Source: Alphaproteobacteria bacterium (GTDB lineage Bacteria; Pseudomonadota; Alphaproteobacteria; Rhizobiales; Xanthobacteraceae). Taken from it: a DNA stretch of 11,761 nucleotides. The stretch is from NCBI GenBank assembly GCA_005884745.1, contig VAZU01000234.1, positions 1 through 11,761 of the forward strand, given 5' to 3'. A model generated the notes under the pieces. That model searched no databases. It saw only the letters and a list, made by a program, of their open reading frames with translations, and was not told where the DNA came from. The stretch's first letter is position 1. Each line of letters opens with the position of its first letter. Shown here piece by piece: positions 1 to 6,248 of this stretch. Position numbers and translations under genes: made by a program.

Positions 1-1
1 C

Positions 2-208
2 CAATATCTGTGGCCTCTGCTCATCACCAAGGATACCGCCTACTACACGGTGATCATGGGCATCCAGCGCATGGCGCGCGCCTCCGATTTCGAGCCGCAA
101 TGGCACCTGGTCATGGCGACCGTGATCCTCGCCCTGCTGCCGCCGCTGATCGTCGTCGCGGCGATGCAGAAGCAGTTCGTCGCCGGCTTGTTTGAAACGG
201 AGAAGTGA
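2..208 (+). CDS. ugpE: sn-glycerol-3-phosphate ABC transporter permease, C-terminal part
   Basis: Partial gene: only the last 68 residues are in the window, reading QYLWPLLITK at the left edge and ending GLFETEK before TGA at 206-208. UgpE is one of two inner-membrane permeases of the UgpBAEC importer for glycerol-3-phosphate and its diesters. Evidence is the close resemblance to the UgpE C-terminus as I remember it: a QYLWPLL start, a YYTVIMGIQRM segment, one last hydrophobic helix (about residues 42-57, MATVILALLPPLIVVA), and the FVxGLxETEK tail, which is distinctive within the MalG/UgpE permease family. No ugpC ATPase gene follows directly; the next features are two hairpins and an unrelated small gene. 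A related sugar-permease of the same family cannot be fully excluded from 68 residues. Confidence 0.85.
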   Translation, partial: QYLWPLLITKDTAYYTVIMGIQRMARASDFEPQWHLVMATVILALLPPLIVVAAMQKQFVAGLFETEK

Positions 209-265
209 ATCCGGCTGACGCGAGAACATGGCGCAATGCGGTTTGGCCGAGTGTCGTTGATCGAG

Positions 266-304
266 GTCCCCGCTTTCCGCGGGGACGGTGGCCTTTCGGC
301 CACC
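266..304 (+). terminator. tandem hairpins after ugpE
   Basis: Two perfect stem-loops lie back to back with no gap. The first is GTCCCCGC, loop TTTCC, GCGGGGAC at 266-286 (8 bp). The second is GGTGGCC, loop TTTC, GGCCACC at 287-304 (7 bp). They begin 57 bases after the ugpE stop, so transcription termination or mRNA 3'-end protection is the likely role. There is no clear T-tract after the second stem, so this is not a textbook intrinsic terminator. Confidence 0.5.
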
Positions 305-388
305 GCTTGTTGCGGCGAGCGCGGCCCATTAGACTACGCCGCGAGTGGGCTTTCGAACGATTTCACCCGGTTCAAGGAGGACTGCGAC

Positions 389-685
389 ATGGCCGTAGAC
401 GGCACCTGGAATTTGACCATGCAGACGCCGATGGGCGAGCGCAGGGCGGCCCTGGTGGCGACCTCGCAGGGCGGCACGCTCACCGGCAAGCAGTCGGGCG
501 ACGGCAGCACCACCGACATTTTCGACGGCACCGTGAGCGGCAACGACGTATCCTGGAAGATATCGATCACCAATCCGATGCCGTTGACGCTGCAATTCAC
601 CGGCGCGGTCGACGGCGACAAGATGTCCGGAAAGATGAGCGCGGGCGCGCTGGGCAGCTGGCCGTTCTCCGGAGTGCGCGCGTAG
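389..685 (+). CDS. conserved small protein of unknown function, 98 aa
   Basis: The ORF is preceded by an excellent ribosome binding site, AAGGAGG at 374-380, eight bases before ATG 389. This fixes the start against longer in-frame options such as 236. The 98-residue product starts MAVDGTWNL and ends PFSGVRA. It has no signal peptide, no membrane segment and no cysteine. It is rich in Gly, Thr and Ser with alternating polar and hydrophobic residues, suggesting a small all-beta fold. Short motifs recur along its length: GTWNLTMQTPMG, GGTLTGKQ, FDGTVSGNDVSW, FTGAVDGDKMSGKM. They look like successive beta-hairpins with 'G-x-hydrophobic-x-G' turns. I recall similar short proteins in alphaproteobacteria and actinobacteria, but no assigned function. 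It stands alone on its strand, 108 bases before the monooxygenase. Confidence 0.8.
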   Translation: MAVDGTWNLTMQTPMGERRAALVATSQGGTLTGKQSGDGSTTDIFDGTVSGNDVSWKISITNPMPLTLQFTGAVDGDKMSGKMSAGALGSWPFSGVRA

Positions 686-793
686 TCGCCGGCACGACCA
701 GCTCGGAACTAGCCGCACGGCCGGCCGCCGGCCAAGGCGGTTGTTGATCGGAGCGCGCCGGCGATCGGCGGCAAAATCACCCCGAGGACATCC

Positions 794-2095
794 ATGCAAT
801 TCGGCATTTTCTACGAGCATCAGCTGCCCCGGCCGTGGGTCGAGGGAGCCGAGCTCAAACTGTTCCAGGATGCGCTCGACCAGGTCGAGCTCGCCGACAA
901 GCTCGGCATCGATTACGCCTGGGAGGTCGAGCACCATTTCCTCGAGGAATATGCGCATTCCTCGGCCCCGGAAGTCTTTCTCGCCGCCTGCTCGCAACGC
1001 ACCAAACGCATCCGGCTCGGCCACGGCATCGTGCTGATGCCGCCGCCGTACAATCACCCGGCCCGCGTCGCCGAGCGCATCGCCACTCTCGATCTCGTGT
1101 CCGCCGGCCGGGTCGAATGGGGCACCGGAGAGAGCGCCTCGCTCGCCGAGCTCGGCGGCTTCGGCGTCTCGGTCCAGGACAAGCAACCGATGTGGCACGA
1201 GGCGACCCGCGAGGCCGCCAACATGATGGTGATGGATCCTTATCCCGGCTACCAGGGCAAATATTTCTCCATGCCGTGCCGCAACGTGGTGCCCAAGCCG
1301 GTGCAAAAACCCCACCCGCCGATCTGGGTCGCCGCCTCGCGCCGCGAGACGATCCACGAGGCGGCGCGCGACGGCATCGGCGCGCTCACCTTCGCGTTCA
1401 TCGATCCCGCCGAAGCCATCAAATGGGTGGGCGAATATTACGACATCATCAAGTCCGAGGCGTGTGTCCCGATCGGCCACAGCGTCAACGCCAACATCGC
1501 GATGGTCGGCGGGTTTTCCTGTCATGCGGACGCCGCGGAGGCGCGCCGCCGCGGGCTCGACGGGTTCCGCTTCTTCGGCTACGCGCTCGGCCACCATTAT
1601 ATCTTCGGCGAGCACCTGCCCGGGCGCACCAATATCTGGGCGAACTACGAGCGGGCTCGGGACCTGCTCCCGATTGCCCGCGGCGGAGCCGGCGCCATCG
1701 GCTCGCCCGAAGAGATCGAACGGCATTTGCGCCGGTTCGAGGAGGCGGGCGTCGATCAGATGATCTTCGTGCAGCAGGGCGGCAACAACCGGCACGAGGA
1801 CATCTGCGAATCCATGGAGCTGTTCGCCAAGTCCGTCATGCCGGGCTTCAAGCAACGCCACGCCGGGCGCGCGGCGAGAAAACAGGCGGAGCTTGCACCG
1901 TTCATCGAAGCGGCGCTCCGGCGCAAGCCGCGGATGACGCCGCTCGGCGAAGCCGACATCCCGACCATCGTCGCGCTCGGCCGCCAGCAGGCCAAGCAGG
2001 AGTCGGTCGATGGCAAGACGGCCAACTTCGGCCGCGGCAGCGAGATGAGCGTGCCGCTCGAGGACCCCCTCAAGCAGGCAAGCGCCGGATCGTGA
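794..2095 (+). CDS. luciferase-like (LLM class) flavin-dependent monooxygenase
   Basis: The product is 433 residues and belongs to the bacterial-luciferase-like flavin oxidoreductases, which use reduced FMN and O2 to oxidise an organic substrate. The substrate cannot be told from sequence. Seen: an N-terminal TIM-barrel start MQFGIFYEHQ, the family's AWEVEHHF motif (residues 42-49), a GHGIVLMPPPYNHPARVAER strand-loop-helix (76-95), SAGRVEWGTGES (103-114), and KPHPPIWVAASRRET, the late-barrel strand. GSPEEIERHLRRFEEAGVDQ near the C-terminal third is also typical. The tail after the barrel (roughly the last 70 residues) is Lys/Arg/Ala-rich and ends with an ADIPTIVALGRQQ segment; it is longer than in many LLM proteins. 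ATG 794 has GAGGA at 784-788, six bases ahead. It is convergent with the cytochrome c gene. Confidence 0.9.
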   Translation: MQFGIFYEHQLPRPWVEGAELKLFQDALDQVELADKLGIDYAWEVEHHFLEEYAHSSAPEVFLAACSQRTKRIRLGHGIVLMPPPYNHPARVAERIATLDLVSAGRVEWGTGESASLAELGGFGVSVQDKQPMWHEATREAANMMVMDPYPGYQGKYFSMPCRNVVPKPVQKPHPPIWVAASRRETIHEAARDGIGALTFAFIDPAEAIKWVGEYYDIIKSEACVPIGHSVNANIAMVGGFSCHADAAEARRRGLDGFRFFGYALGHHYIFGEHLPGRTNIWANYERARDLLPIARGGAGAIGSPEEIERHLRRFEEAGVDQMIFVQQGGNNRHEDICESMELFAKSVMPGFKQRHAGRAARKQAELAPFIEAALRRKPRMTPLGEADIPTIVALGRQQAKQESVDGKTANFGRGSEMSVPLEDPLKQASAGS

Positions 2096-2111
2096 TCGCG
2101 GCGTTCCAGGG

Positions 2112-2127
2112 GGGAGGCAAAGCCCCC
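2112..2127. terminator. possible hairpin between convergent genes
   Basis: GGG-A-GGC, loop AAA, GCC-CCC forms a 6-bp GC stem with one bulged A. It lies in the 60-base gap between the converging monooxygenase and cytochrome c genes, where a shared terminator would be expected. No T-tract is seen on either strand, so support is modest. Confidence 0.3.
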
Positions 2128-2155
2128 GAGCCCGGAAGCGTCGATCCGCTCCCCA

Positions 2156-2479
2156 TTATTCCTCCAAGCTCTTGAGGAAATCGATGAAGTCCGCGATCTG
2201 ATCGGGTTCCAGGCGGAATTCCGGCATGTCGGGGTGGCCGGTCACCATCCCCTCCGCGAGGGACTCCTCGAGGTACTCGACCGGATAGCGTTGATGCAGC
2301 GTGCGGAACGGCGGGGCCGGCTTGAGCGGACTCTCGCCGGCCCGCTCGATCGAGTGACACCGCGCGCAATTCGCGCGGGCGAACTCCCTGCCCCGCTGCA
2401 CGCCTTCCGCCTCGGCTCTGGCGCCATCGGCGAGCAGGCACATCGCGAAGATGACGACGCCGGCTTTTACGACCTTCAT
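2156..2479 (-). CDS. small secreted class I c-type cytochrome
   Basis: The product is 107 residues. Residues 1-22 form a Sec signal peptide: MKVVK, a hydrophobic core, then a probable ADGARA/EA cleavage site. The mature protein is about 85 residues, the size of a monoheme class I cytochrome. Heme attachment is CARCH at 38-42, with Cys38, Cys41 and proximal His42. The likely distal ligand is Met85 in GHPDMPEF, with the PPF and PEF turns usual in this group. It should work in the periplasm as an electron carrier; its partner is unknown. Its ATG overlaps the stop of the hydrolase gene (ATGA, 2476-2479), so translation is probably coupled. The same frame stays open far upstream, but that is antisense-like noise of high-GC DNA, not a fusion, because the signal peptide marks the true start. 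Confidence 0.9.
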   Translation of the reverse strand: MKVVKAGVVIFAMCLLADGARAEAEGVQRGREFARANCARCHSIERAGESPLKPAPPFRTLHQRYPVEYLEESLAEGMVTGHPDMPEFRLEPDQIADFIDFLKSLEE

Positions 2480-3624
2480 GGCGGCGGGCCGGCGCCCGGG
2501 CCGGCGGGTCGCAAGGAGCGCCGCGAAGAGGGGCGCTTTCCAATCAGCCAGCGCGCGATTTTCGGCCAAATCGTTCGCAGCGTTCGCGCCCCCATGAACA
2601 GCCCGAGATGCTGGCACGGCGCAATCGCGGTTTCGATCTCGCTCGCGGCAGTGCCCACGCGAGCCTCGGTGGCGAACACTTGCTCGGCTGCCACGATATC
2701 GTCGTCGCGGGCCGCCAGCAGGAACAGCGGAACGCGGACCCGGGCGAGGTCGATGCGGTGCCCGAGGGCGACGAGCGTGCCCTCGGCGAGCCGGTTCTGC
2801 TTGTACAGCCATTCCACTACTTCGAGATAATAGGTGCCGGGCAAATCCACCGTCGCGGCGTGCCATTCCTGAAATTCCGCTTCGAGCCGGCGCAATGCCG
2901 GGCCCCCGAGCCGCCGGGGGACCTGCAGCAGCCGGCACATCGCTTCGCGGTCGCGGGTCTGCGGACCCCAGAGCCCCAGCACCCGGTCGCCTAGAATCCG
3001 CCCGCCGCCGAGCTCGACGAGCTGCTCGAAGGCTGCGAGCGGCATTTGTGCCGTCAGTCGCGACAGGGCCGTTTCGCCGGCACGGATATCGACGGGAGCA
3101 CCCGCCAACACCAGCTTGCGTACCTTTTCCGGAAATCGCGCCGCAAACAGCAGCGCCATCCAGCCGCCTTGACACAGCCCGATGAGATCGACTCTTCCGC
3201 CGAGCTCGTCCGCCGCCAGATCGAGATCGGCCAGATAATTGTCGATCGACAAGTAACGCATCTCCGGACCGGCGCTGAGCCAATCGGTGACGCAGATGCG
3301 CGACAGCCCGGCGCCGCGCAGGGCCCGCACCAGGCTGTGCCCCGGCGCGAAATCGGCGATCGTCGCCCGATGCAGCGCGAACGGCGCGCAGACGAGCGTC
3401 GGCACCGCGTGGTCCTCGGCACAGAACTCGCGCAAGCGCATGCACGGCAGCTCGAGGACGACGCGATTGGCGGTCGCCCATTTCGGTTTCGAGGAATCCG
3501 CCTTCGCCACGGCTCCGCCGAGCCGGGCGAGTTGACCCGCCAAGGCCGACATCATGCCGCTGGTCGAAGCCGCCGCCAGCGCCGGCCACAGGAACGCAAT
3601 GGAAGGAAACGGCTGGTCGGCCAT
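2476..3624 (-). CDS. PHA-synthase-like alpha/beta hydrolase (cysteine nucleophile)
   Basis: The product is 382 residues starting MADQPFPSIAF at ATG 3624; TTG codons at 3669 and 3688 in the same frame are less likely starts. The nucleophile elbow is GLCQGG (149-154) with Cys151 in place of Ser. This is the G-x-C-x-G-G box of polyhydroxyalkanoate synthases. The rest of the triad is probably one of Asp307-309 in LLAARDDDIVA and His339 in CQHLGLF. The segment KVRKLVLAGAPVDIRAG follows the elbow, as in the PhaC and PHA-depolymerase families. At 382 residues it is clearly shorter than class I PhaC (about 560-600 as I recall), so I call it PhaC-like rather than phaC. It could be a PHA synthase-related acyltransferase, a PHA depolymerase-like enzyme or a thioesterase. 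It sits upstream of, and overlaps, the cytochrome c gene. Confidence 0.8.
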   Translation of the reverse strand: MADQPFPSIAFLWPALAAASTSGMMSALAGQLARLGGAVAKADSSKPKWATANRVVLELPCMRLREFCAEDHAVPTLVCAPFALHRATIADFAPGHSLVRALRGAGLSRICVTDWLSAGPEMRYLSIDNYLADLDLAADELGGRVDLIGLCQGGWMALLFAARFPEKVRKLVLAGAPVDIRAGETALSRLTAQMPLAAFEQLVELGGGRILGDRVLGLWGPQTRDREAMCRLLQVPRRLGGPALRRLEAEFQEWHAATVDLPGTYYLEVVEWLYKQNRLAEGTLVALGHRIDLARVRVPLFLLAARDDDIVAAEQVFATEARVGTAASEIETAIAPCQHLGLFMGARTLRTIWPKIARWLIGKRPSSRRSLRPAGPGAGPPP

Positions 3625-3711
3625 GGTGCCGCCCCAAGGTTCCAGCCACCCTATCCGCAAGGCTCGCAAAATCCTTGCCCTGGATCAACCGGATTTCGCT
3701 GAGTGAGCGTT

Positions 3712-3754
3712 GTCCTTCCGGGCCCGCGGGCTTGCGCCCGCGCTCCGGAACGAC
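3712..3754. repeat. intergenic inverted repeat, REP-like or terminator
   Basis: This is a 43-base imperfect palindrome. The core is CGCGGGC, loop TTGC, GCCCGCG (7 bp, 3725-3742). Flanking arms TTCCGG (3716-3721) and CCGGAA (3745-3750) pair outside it, then GTC/GAC. It lies between the chemoreceptor stop (3779) and the hydrolase start (3624). It may terminate the chemoreceptor transcript. Its arms (TTCCGG...CCGGAA around a GC-rich core) also recall dispersed intergenic palindromes of Bradyrhizobium relatives, but only one copy is in this window. Confidence 0.5.
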
Positions 3755-3778
3755 GACTTCGGAATTTCGGGAAGGCGG

Positions 3779-5078
3779 CTACGCGGCGCGAACGCGGGAG
3801 AAGAACTCCCCGACGCGGCCTTCGAGATCGACGGCGGCCGAGGACAGGCGCTCGGTCAGCGTGAAGATGTCCCGCACCACGGCCAGGCTGTCGCTGGTCG
3901 AGTGCTCCACCGCCTGGACGTCCTCCGTCGCGCGTTTGGTGTTGCTCGCGGCCGCCCGGACCGCTTCCGAAATCTGGTTGGCGGCGGCCGATTGTTGCAC
4001 CACCGAAGTGGCGATCGCGGAGGCTCTGCTCGACCGATTGACTCGTGGCATTCTGGACCGCGGCGATCTGCCGGGAGATCTCGTTGGTCGCCTTCTCGGT
4101 CTGGTTGGCGAGCGCCTTGACTTCGGAGGCGACGACGGCAAAGCCCCGTCCGGCGTCTCCGGCGCGCGCCGCCTCGATCGTGGCGTTGAGCGCCAGCAAA
4201 TTGGTCTGGCCGGCGATTTTCGAGATCAGATCCACGACCGACCCGATCTGGCCCACCGCGTCGGCGAGTTGTCCCAGCGTCTTCATCGAGACTTCGGCGT
4301 CGCGCGCGGCATGGTTCGCGAGATCGAGGCTGCCGGCGCTCTGGTTGCCGATCTCGCCGATCGATTTCGACAGCTCCTCGGTGGCCGCGGCGGTGGTCTC
4401 CACGCTCTCGGTGGTGGTGATCGAGGCGTGCGCGGCCGACTTCATCCGGTCGAAAATTTCGTCCGCGGCGCGGCGCATCGCGCCCGATCCGACGCTCAGG
4501 GACCGGGAGACCTCCTTCACGCCGGCGACGACTTCGTTGATGGTCAGCTCGAAGGCGGCGATCGCCGAATCCAGCACCTGACGCCGGGCCTCGGAGGCGT
4601 TGATGGCCGCGTCCTGATGCAGCGTCATCGAGGTGGCGATGTCGAAACCGATCGCCTGCGAGATGAGCTTGGCCCCGGCGGCGACCCGTCGCGGCGACAA
4701 GCGGGCACTCCGAGCCAGGGCGTCGACGACGGCGCGAAACACCATGTTGCCGGCGATCATGCGGGTGCGTGGCGTGATCCCGATCTTGTATTCCTGCTCG
4801 GTGAGCGACCGGCAGGATTCGATGTAGCGCTCGTCGAACTGCCCCGTGAGCAGCAGAGAGAAATGCTGCTGCTCGATCCGGCGGATCAGGTCGCCGTGGG
4901 TCTGGAACATCGGCGCGACCGACGGCATCTGCTTTTCCGCCTCGATGAAGGCGTCGATGCCTTGCGCCAGTGCCGGCTCGATCGAAGGCCAAATCCGACG
5001 CAGCCCCGCGCAGGCGGCCTCATCGAGGGCGTAGAGCTTCAGCCGTGGCTCGAAATTGGACGGGAGATCGAAACGCAT
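3779..5078 (-). pseudogene. globin-coupled methyl-accepting chemotaxis protein, frameshifted
   Basis: This is a soluble chemoreceptor with no membrane segment, built like HemAT. Residues 1 to about 155 form a protoglobin-like sensor (QQHFSLLLTGQFDERY at 70-85, then YKIGITPR). A signalling domain follows, with the CheA/CheW-contacting hairpin tip about 285-324 (KIAGQTNLLALNATIEAARA, then GRGFAVVASEVKALA). The start is ATG 5078. The frame is open to codon 351 (Glu-Gln at 4031-4026). The conserved coiled coil then continues one frame over from 4024 (ASAIATSVVQQSAAANQISE) to TAA/TGA-type stop at 3779. The natural product would be about 432 residues plus whatever is missing. Compared with relatives as I remember them, about 14 residues are absent at the junction, so a short deletion is more likely than a single extra base. 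Uncorrected, the first frame runs on as non-homologous sequence to 3651. The position of the proximal heme His appears to be Glu96. Confidence 0.8.
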
Positions 5079-5154
5079 GGATCCGCTGCCGCAGGCGCGG
5101 CCGCCGAGCGCGGCCGCCTGTTTCTGACTCGTCTAATTGTGCGGGAAATACTTA

Positions 5155-5177
5155 ATATCCTGTTGAGATATCCTGTT
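5155..5177. promoter_or_regulatory. perfect 10-bp direct repeat in a divergent promoter region
   Basis: ATATCCTGTT occurs at 5155-5164 and again at 5168-5177, separated by GAG, so the copies are 13 bases apart. The 221-base region between the divergent chemoreceptor (start 5078) and LOG gene (start 5300) is otherwise GC-rich, and this AT-rich patch stands out. A regulator binding site or promoter element is plausible. I found no clean -35/-10 pair on either strand there. Confidence 0.4.
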
Positions 5178-5299
5178 TAGGGCGGGCGACCCGGAAGCTT
5201 GCCGGTTGCAGTCGCTGACCCGGCGCGGTGCGGGTCCACTTCGCTCCGGCCGAGGTGCTAAAGGTGGGATGGCGCGACCCGACAGCAGGTGCCCCGGCC

Positions 5300-6238
5300 A
5301 TGAGCGACACGCGGAATTCCCGGCACAACCGGATCCCGAGCCCTCCCGACCCGCATCGACGCCGGGAGCCGCTGCCATGGCAGCGGCCCAAGTCGCCCGA
5401 GGAGGATCCCGAGGCGCTGCAGCGGGTGCAGAGGATTCTGCAAAGTCCTGCCTACCGTCTGGCCGAGGCGGATCCCGAATTTCTGAGCCGCGACGAGGCC
5501 CGCGGCCTGCGCCTGCAGCTCGAGTACCTCAAACCGGAAACTCTGCTCGACCAGCACGGTATCCGCCACACGATCGTGGTGTTCGGCAGCACGCGAATTT
5601 GCGAGCCGCGGGCGGCGCGCCGGAACGTGGAAGCCTTGCGCGCGGCGCAGGCCGCCGCTCCGGGTGAGGAAGCAATCGCCCGCAGGCTCGCGATCGCCGA
5701 GCGCATTCTCGCCAAGAGCCATTATTACCAGGTCGCGCGCGAGTTCGGGCACCTGGTCGGCGAGGCATGCGAAAAGGCCAAAGATCGCAAGGTGATGATC
5801 ATGACCGGCGGAGGGCCGGGGATAATGGAAGCCGCCAACCGCGGCGCCTTCGACGTCGGCGCGCAATCGGTCGGGCTCAACATCGATCTGCCGCACGAGC
5901 AATATCCCAATCCCTACATCGCGCCGGAACTGTGCTTTCGCTTTCGTTATTTCGCGCTGCGCAAGCTGCACTTCCTGCTGCGCGCGCGAGCGCTGGTGGC
6001 CTTCCCGGGCGGTTACGGCACCTTCGACGAATTGTTCGAGGTGCTGACCCTCGTGCAGACCCGAAAGATCAAGCCGCTGCCGGTGGTGCTGGTCGGCGAA
6101 AGTTATTGGCGCCGCGAAGGCACCATCGACCCCGAAGACCGCGAGCTGTTCTGGTTCGCGGAAAGCGCCCGCGAGATCTGGGACGGCATCCTCGATTGGC
6201 ACCGCGCCTGCGGCGAGCCGCTCGATCTGGGCACGTGA
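5300..6238 (+). CDS. LOG family protein (nucleotide 5'-monophosphate phosphoribohydrolase-like)
   Basis: The product is 312 residues from ATG 5300; a GTG at 5228 in frame would add 24 low-complexity residues. LOG proteins, once misnamed lysine decarboxylases, hydrolyse the N-glycosidic bond of nucleoside 5'-monophosphates; some release active cytokinins. Seen: GGGPGIMEAANRGA (170-183), which binds the phosphate and ribose, and the signature PGGYGTFDE (236-244) with catalytic Glu244. A Rossmann strand HTIVVFGSTRI lies at 90-100. The N-terminal about 85 residues (DPEALQRVQRIL, RLQLEYLKPE) mark the longer bacterial subgroup rather than the short LOG type of about 190 residues. It should be cytosolic. 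Between Arg272 and Glu273 relatives, as I remember them, carry about ten more residues before EGxIDPED. Its TGA overlaps the ribosome binding site of the next gene. The exact substrate is unknown. Confidence 0.88.
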   Translation: MSDTRNSRHNRIPSPPDPHRRREPLPWQRPKSPEEDPEALQRVQRILQSPAYRLAEADPEFLSRDEARGLRLQLEYLKPETLLDQHGIRHTIVVFGSTRICEPRAARRNVEALRAAQAAAPGEEAIARRLAIAERILAKSHYYQVAREFGHLVGEACEKAKDRKVMIMTGGGPGIMEAANRGAFDVGAQSVGLNIDLPHEQYPNPYIAPELCFRFRYFALRKLHFLLRARALVAFPGGYGTFDELFEVLTLVQTRKIKPLPVVLVGESYWRREGTIDPEDRELFWFAESAREIWDGILDWHRACGEPLDLGT

Positions 6239-6241
6239 GGA
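6237..6241 (+). promoter_or_regulatory. ribosome binding site that overlaps the LOG stop codon
   Basis: GAGGA at 6237-6241 shares two bases with the LOG stop TGA (6236-6238) and lies seven bases before GTG 6249. It selects that GTG as the RNase-like start and indicates that the two genes are translated from one message. Confidence 0.6.
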
Positions 6242-6248
6242 CATCGCG

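Noticed and set aside
719..733. GGCCGG-CCG-CCGGCC hairpin before the monooxygenase
   Set aside because: It is a short, purely GC stem with no T-tract, of a kind expected by chance in DNA this GC-rich; too weak to call a terminator for the small gene.
329..1861. 510-codon open frame on the minus strand
   Set aside because: It is antisense to the monooxygenase, whose frame has clear family motifs and a ribosome binding site; the minus-strand translation is Arg/Ala/Gly-rich and has no recognisable domain.
2480..3688. Long minus-strand frame continuous with the cytochrome c, looking like a 510-residue fusion protein
   Set aside because: The part upstream of 2479 is an off-frame reading of the PhaC-like gene. 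The cytochrome has its own signal peptide right at ATG 2479.
5095..5118. Direct repeat GCGCGGCCGCC (5095-5105 and 5108-5118) upstream of the chemoreceptor start
   Set aside because: It is low-complexity GC sequence with overlapping NotI-like palindromes. It has no positional link to a promoter element and could be chance in this composition.
3675..5180. 501-codon plus-strand frame over the chemoreceptor
   Set aside because: It is a shadow of the chemoreceptor; the minus strand holds the globin-like and MCP motifs.
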